NCBI RefSeq assembly: GCF_001999985.1
Contig: NZ_CP019645.1
Location: 2,356,001-2,420,000, forward strand
Source of the DNA: Helicobacter bilis
GTDB taxonomy: Bacteria; Campylobacterota; Campylobacteria; Campylobacterales; Helicobacteraceae
DNA: 64,000 nt
Direction: 5' to 3'
This document shows positions 59,820-64,000 of the stretch, piece after piece (positions within the stretch are counted from its first letter, which is position 1; every line of letters starts with the position of its first letter). The notes below the pieces were generated by a model. That model saw only the letters and a list, made by a program, of their open reading frames with translations. It made no database searches and was not told where the DNA came from. The translations under genes and the position numbers were made by a program.

Positions 59820-60911
59820 TTAGCGTTGTGTTAATTCATCAACTAATGCTTTAACGCTCAAAATCTCTTTTACGCGATAGCCATTTGCACCACTGAAATA
59901 TAAACCCTCTTCAAGATTCCCTAAATGTCCCTTGCCTAAGCTATCAGCTATGCAGTAACCCACTTTTTTTGCTTCCTTGCCCCTTTGACATGGGCTAACG
60001 CAGTTGCTAATGCACTGCACTTTTGGGGCATTTCCCTCTTTTAATCTCTGCATTACACCGATCTTTAAAGCTCTTGCTGGATAGCCAACGGGCGATTTTA
60101 CAAGTTCAATATCATCTTCAGTAATATGTGGTAAGATTTGCTGATAAGCTTTTGCATCACATTCTTTTGTCCCTAAGAATCTTGTCCCCATTTGCACTCC
60201 ACTAGCCCCTAGTGAAAGCATGGCATCAATATCATTTCTATCCCAAATACCACCTGCAGCAATAATTGGCATAGACCCCCACTGCATAGATTCTGTAACA
60301 ACTTGTGGCAGAATGTTTTCAAGCTGATACTCTGGCTTAAAACAATCCTCATATTTAAAGCCCTGATGACCGCCACTTAAAGGTCCCTCTACGACCACAG
60401 CATCTGGCACTCTTTTATATCGCTCACTCCAACGCTTACATATAACACGCAGGGCTTTTGCTGATGATACGATTGGGACTAATGCTACTTCTGGAAAATT
60501 CCTTGTAAATTCTGGCATGTTTGTAGGCAGTCCTGCACCTGTGATAATCACATTTGCCCCCGCTTCACACGCATCTTTTACCACTCTGCCATAGTCATTA
60601 ATTGCATGTAAAATATTTGCACCCAAAGGCTTATCACCGCATATTTTACGCGCATTTTTAAAGATTTCATTCAACGCATTTTTACTATAAAAGTTAATCG
60701 CCTCAAAAGGCTTACTTGATAAAATCTTATCTACAAAACCCATATTTTTATAATAGCCCGTGCCAACTGCAGAGATAATGCCCAAGCAACCTTCCTTTGA
60801 TACATTGCCCGCTAACTCGTCCCAACTAATGCCAACACCCATGCCACCTTGAAAAATAGGATATTTTATCGTGTGTTTTCCTATTGTTAAGCTTTTAAAT
60901 AAATTGCCCAT
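59820..60911 (-). CDS. Nitronate monooxygenase / FabK-like flavoprotein
   Basis: 363 residues, TIM barrel with FMN-binding patterns: PIFQGGMGVGISWDELAG, VIITGAGLPTNM, DAVVVEGPLSGGHQGF, PIIAAGGIWDRNDIDAMLSLGASGVQMGTRF. Family members oxidise nitronates or act as enoyl-ACP reductases; the sequence does not settle which. A Cys cluster (CISNCVSPCQRGKEA) near residue 300 is typical of this subgroup. It lies 10 bases after tyrS and 11 bases before amiA. Confidence 0.88.
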   Translation of the reverse strand: MGNLFKSLTIGKHTIKYPIFQGGMGVGISWDELAGNVSKEGCLGIISAVGTGYYKNMGFVDKILSSKPFEAINFYSKNALNEIFKNARKICGDKPLGANILHAINDYGRVVKDACEAGANVIITGAGLPTNMPEFTRNFPEVALVPIVSSAKALRVICKRWSERYKRVPDAVVVEGPLSGGHQGFKYEDCFKPEYQLENILPQVVTESMQWGSMPIIAAGGIWDRNDIDAMLSLGASGVQMGTRFLGTKECDAKAYQQILPHITEDDIELVKSPVGYPARALKIGVMQRLKEGNAPKVQCISNCVSPCQRGKEAKKVGYCIADSLGKGHLGNLEEGLYFSGANGYRVKEILSVKALVDELTQR

Positions 60912-60920
60912 TATCCTACC

Positions 60921-62168
60921 TTATATGCTATTTACAATAATAATTTTAGCAAATTTTCTTTTACCGAGTTTTATAATAAATTCGCCTTCTTGTAAAAAGT
61001 GAAAATTCTCATCTGTTTGCTTTGCTTGATCTATACTTAAAGCCCCAGCTTTAATATCTCTTCTTGCTTGTGAAGTAGATGGGCTGAAACCTAGCTCTAC
61101 TAGCACTTTGCATATCCACTCGCCTTTTTGTATCTCTTTTGTTTCAATGTCTTTTGGAATCTCTTTATTGCTAAATATCGCATTAAAGGCTTCTTTAGCC
61201 TGCAATGCTAGATTTTCATTATGAAAACGCGTAGTAATTTCTAAAGAAAGCTCCTCTTTCACAGCCTTTGGGTGCAACTCACCTGTCTCTACACCGCTTT
61301 TTAGCTTTGCTATCTCTGCTAAACTTTTTGTGCTAATAAGCTCATAATAACGCCACATAAGCGTATCATCAATGCTTAGAATCTTGGCATACATATCATT
61401 TGGGGAATCTGTTACGCCGATATAGTTTTTAAGGCTTTTACTCATTTTATTTACGCCATCTAGCCCTTCAAGTAAAGGCATAGTCATCACGCTTTGTTCT
61501 TTACCGCAATTATATGCCCTTTGCAATGCTCTGCCTACTAAGAGATTAAACTTTTGATCATTACCACCAAGCTCAATATCACAATTTAGTGCCACAGAAT
61601 CATAACCTTGCAATAAAGGATACATAAACTCCACAATAGAAATAGGCTGATTTTCTTTAAATCGTTTTGTAAAGTCATCTCGCTCCATCATTCTTGCAAC
61701 AGAGTATTGAGCGGTTAGCTGCATGATATTGACACTTGTAAGACTACCTAGCCATTTACTATTAAAGCAAATATCTGTCTTATCTTTGTTTAGAATCTTA
61801 AAGACTTGTTCTTCATAAGTCTTAGCATTTTGTGCTACTTCTTCAAAAGTTAGCGGTTTTCTTGTCTCACTTTTTCCTGAAGGATCGCCTATTGTCGCAG
61901 TGAAATCGCCGATTAAAAATTTTACTCTACCACCATAGTTTTGAAAAGTCGCAAGCTTTTGCAATAACACAGAATGCCCTAAATGTAAATCTGGTGCAGT
62001 GGGATCAAAACCAGCCTTTACAATAAACTCTTCCCCCTTTTCATAGAATCTTGTTACTAAAGATTCTATATACTCTTTACCGATAAACTCCACACAGCCC
62101 CGTTCAATTTCTCGCATGGCTTCTTGCACTTTTGCTTGTAGCGTAGAGTTGGCATTATTTGCTTGCAT
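60921..62168 (-). CDS. tyrS: Tyrosyl-tRNA synthetase
   Basis: 415-residue class I synthetase. The HIGH-type motif is DPTAPDLHLGHSVLL and the KMSKS loop is KMSKSLKNYIG. A C-terminal S4 RNA-binding domain follows (WICKVLVELGFSPSTSQARRDIKAGALSID). It charges tRNA-Tyr. It heads the tyrS-NPD-amiA operon. Confidence 0.96.
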   Translation of the reverse strand: MQANNANSTLQAKVQEAMREIERGCVEFIGKEYIESLVTRFYEKGEEFIVKAGFDPTAPDLHLGHSVLLQKLATFQNYGGRVKFLIGDFTATIGDPSGKSETRKPLTFEEVAQNAKTYEEQVFKILNKDKTDICFNSKWLGSLTSVNIMQLTAQYSVARMMERDDFTKRFKENQPISIVEFMYPLLQGYDSVALNCDIELGGNDQKFNLLVGRALQRAYNCGKEQSVMTMPLLEGLDGVNKMSKSLKNYIGVTDSPNDMYAKILSIDDTLMWRYYELISTKSLAEIAKLKSGVETGELHPKAVKEELSLEITTRFHNENLALQAKEAFNAIFSNKEIPKDIETKEIQKGEWICKVLVELGFSPSTSQARRDIKAGALSIDQAKQTDENFHFLQEGEFIIKLGKRKFAKIIIVNSI

Positions 62169-62388
62169 ACTATTGTATTCCTTTTTTGTTGCAATTTATC
62201 TTTCAAATAGGTAATGATACTATGAAATTATAAAGATTTTTATAAACCATTAATGTTATTTTAAGTTTTTGTTGAGAGCAGAGATCGCTTAAGTCCGAAC
62301 GTGTGGGCTTTAGATCCTCTCAAGCGAGGTATTTTGTAAAATCTAGGTCATTATTTTTTAGATGTTAGACAAAAATTTTTAAATCCCC

Positions 62389-62420
62389 GTTAGATGTTTC
62401 ACTACATTCAACATGACAAC
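62389..62420. repeat. Dispersed TGTCATGTTGA repeat, single unit
   Basis: GTTAGATGTTTCACTACATT then CAACATGACAAC matches the unit seen in the 44690 cluster. It lies between tyrS and lhgO. Confidence 0.7.
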
Positions 62421-62460
62421 CATGAGAAACTGGTTTTTGTTGCACCATGCGTCATCAACT

Positions 62461-63660
62461 TTATGCCTCAAGCATCTCTTTTACTTTTTCTAAAATATGT
62501 GCACCTATTGGGATAGCAGAGGTTGCAGCTGGGCTTGGGGCATTACATACATGCACAGACCTTGGTGTATTCACAAAAAGAAAATCTTCGATTAATTCAC
62601 CAGAGTTACTCACAGCTTGCGCACGCACACCAGCAGGATATGGGCTTAAATCTTCTTTTGTGAGTTTTGGGCAGTATTTTTGCACGAGTTTGAGATAGCC
62701 ACCTTTGCAGAATGAATTTTTCATTTCAACAAGCCCGGTTTTTAGATTCTTATATATCACCTTTCTAATGCCAGAATGTGTTATCATCTCTGCAATATCA
62801 TCGATAGAAATATCAGTTTTTGTGTATCCCTCGCGTTTAAAAGCAAGCACAGCGTTAGGACCAACCGTTACGCTCCCATCAATCATTCGTGTCAAATGCA
62901 CTCCAAGAAAAGGCACACTAGGATCAGGGATAGGATAGATGAGATGCTTTACGATTTGATTATGCTGACTTTGCAAACGATAATATTCACCACGGAAAGG
63001 GCAAATAACAAAATCCGGTGTAATACCTAGCATTTTCACAAGTTTATCCGACATAAGCCCAGAGCAAGTAACAAGATAGCGGCTTTCATATTGTCCTTTT
63101 GTGGTTTGGACTATCATGCCTTGCGAGTGTTCTACTAAGCCCACAACCTCTGTGCTATAAAAGATACTTCCACCTTTTTCTTGAAAGCGTTTTGCCATAG
63201 CTTGCGTTACTTCCACATAGCTTACAATGCCGCTTGATGGGAAGAAAATACCCCCAAGCCCAGTGATATTTGGCTCTCTCTCTTGCAATTCTTTAGAATC
63301 TAGCCATGTGCGCTCTAATCCATTTGCCTCTGTGCGCTCCCACAATGCCTTCATACGCTCCATTTCAAGCGGTGTTGTTGCTACCAATAATTTACCGCAA
63401 ATGTCGTATTTAATCCCATTTTCATCGCAAAAAGCCTTTGTTGCCTTATTTCCCTCAAAGCAAAACTTCGCTTTCAAACTCCCGGGTGTATAATACACAC
63501 CCGCATGGATAACGCCACTATTATGCCCAGTTTGATGCTGCCCGGCAGTTGCCTCTTTCTCAAGCAACGCGACTTTCATGCCCGGATATGCGTCCATAAG
63601 CTGCATAGCGACAGACATACCGATAATACCACCACCAACAATAACAAAATCATATATCAT
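62461..63660 (-). CDS. lhgO: L-2-hydroxyglutarate oxidase
   Basis: 399 residues from the ATG at 63660, chosen because AAAGGGA lies just upstream and the FAD site follows at once (MIYDFVIVGGGIIGMSVAMQL). The DAO-fold family marks GHNSGVIHAGVYYTPGSLKA and GPNAVLAFKREGY are those of LhgO, which oxidises L-2-hydroxyglutarate to 2-oxoglutarate at the membrane. A longer frame back to 63732 has no ribosome site. It is monocistronic. Its product would supply the co-substrate of the dioxygenase at 26807, although the two are far apart. Confidence 0.9.
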   Translation of the reverse strand: MIYDFVIVGGGIIGMSVAMQLMDAYPGMKVALLEKEATAGQHQTGHNSGVIHAGVYYTPGSLKAKFCFEGNKATKAFCDENGIKYDICGKLLVATTPLEMERMKALWERTEANGLERTWLDSKELQEREPNITGLGGIFFPSSGIVSYVEVTQAMAKRFQEKGGSIFYSTEVVGLVEHSQGMIVQTTKGQYESRYLVTCSGLMSDKLVKMLGITPDFVICPFRGEYYRLQSQHNQIVKHLIYPIPDPSVPFLGVHLTRMIDGSVTVGPNAVLAFKREGYTKTDISIDDIAEMITHSGIRKVIYKNLKTGLVEMKNSFCKGGYLKLVQKYCPKLTKEDLSPYPAGVRAQAVSNSGELIEDFLFVNTPRSVHVCNAPSPAATSAIPIGAHILEKVKEMLEA

Positions 63661-64000
63661 ATTTTTCCCTTTACAACGCATGTGTAACACACATTTTTCT
63701 GACTTAGAATCTATAAGTTTAAGATTCTGCATTATAGCTTAAAATTGTATGTTAAAGATTGAAATCCCAAATTACTCACTACAATAAAGATCATTAAAAA
63801 AGAATCTGTAACCTAAAAACCACTATAAATGGTTTTATAGAATCTCATCTCTTGTCATGTTAAAACTTAGTTGAAATGTCTATCTTAGATTTTCCACCAA
63901 AATACCAAAAATGACAAGATTTTATCAGATTTCAAAACACTAGATCTAGAGACATGCTAGACTTAAAATAAAATCATGTCCAGCACACTTTGATTCAATA
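63661..64000. other. Terminal intergenic region
   Basis: 340 bases with no gene. A degenerate pair of dispersed repeat arms lies at 63845-63918 (TTGTCATGTTAAAAC ... AAATGACAAG). Two AGAATCT heptamers are present. Confidence 0.5.

Overview
The window looks like a chromosome segment of an enterohepatic Helicobacter (H. bilis, canis, cinaedi or trogontum type). DNA is AT-rich and genes are densely packed. Several neighbour sets match H. pylori order: pyrG-recJ-rluD-like, bioV-trpS, MBL-thiF-motA-motB and amiA-NPD-tyrS. The 16S rRNA gene carries an intervening sequence of the kind reported in H. canis and flexispira-type helicobacters. The species cannot be fixed from the sequence alone.

Layout. 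1-4.2 kb: minus-strand operon pyrG, recJ, start of a pseudouridine synthase, plus a Cys-rich orphan. 4.3-12 kb: a phosphate-uptake locus with a circularly permuted PstS and PstC but no pstA or pstB; instead a 1640-residue polyvalent protein with two putative BECR-fold nuclease domains follows. 12-20.6 kb (minus strand): a frameshifted chemoreceptor, L,D-transpeptidase, NYN protein, YejF-like double ATPase, two envelope proteins and an rRNA methyltransferase. 21-23.3 kb: bioV, trpS and a small coiled-coil gene. 23.3-32.4 kb: the rRNA locus 16S, tRNA-Ile, tRNA-Ala, then a three-gene insert (2-oxoglutarate/Fe dioxygenase, ACT-domain protein, LysE-family exporter), then 23S and 5S. 32.4-34 kb: decayed genes. 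34-37.4 kb: YejE-like permease, accB, accC and a broken small gene. 37.8-44.5 kb: a TonB-dependent receptor with a His-rich loop and a large autotransporter behind a T13 tract. 45-50 kb: tatC, tatB, motB, motA, thiF/moeB and an MBL hydrolase. 50-54 kb: Sel1-repeat protein, LpoB-type lipoprotein pair, truncated YkgJ-like gene and TerB-like gene. 54-58.5 kb: decayed HNH gene beside a C11 tract, a Cys/Met PLP enzyme, and a two-gene glycine-rich membrane module behind a T13 tract. 58.6-64 kb: amiA, a nitronate monooxygenase, tyrS and lhgO.

Most notable points. (1) The rRNA operon is split by what reads as an amino-acid hydroxylation, sensing and export cassette, and the 23S gene has its own rRNA-type promoter. 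(2) A dispersed repeat whose reading frame stays open sits inside yejF and tatB and appears to have truncated a ykgJ-like gene. (3) The heptamer AGATTCT/AGAATCT is strongly over-represented and forms inverted pairs after genes, in the manner of DNA uptake sequences. (4) PstS has its two halves in swapped order. (5) Several genes are broken at, or preceded by, short repeat tracts, which suggests phase variation or ongoing decay.
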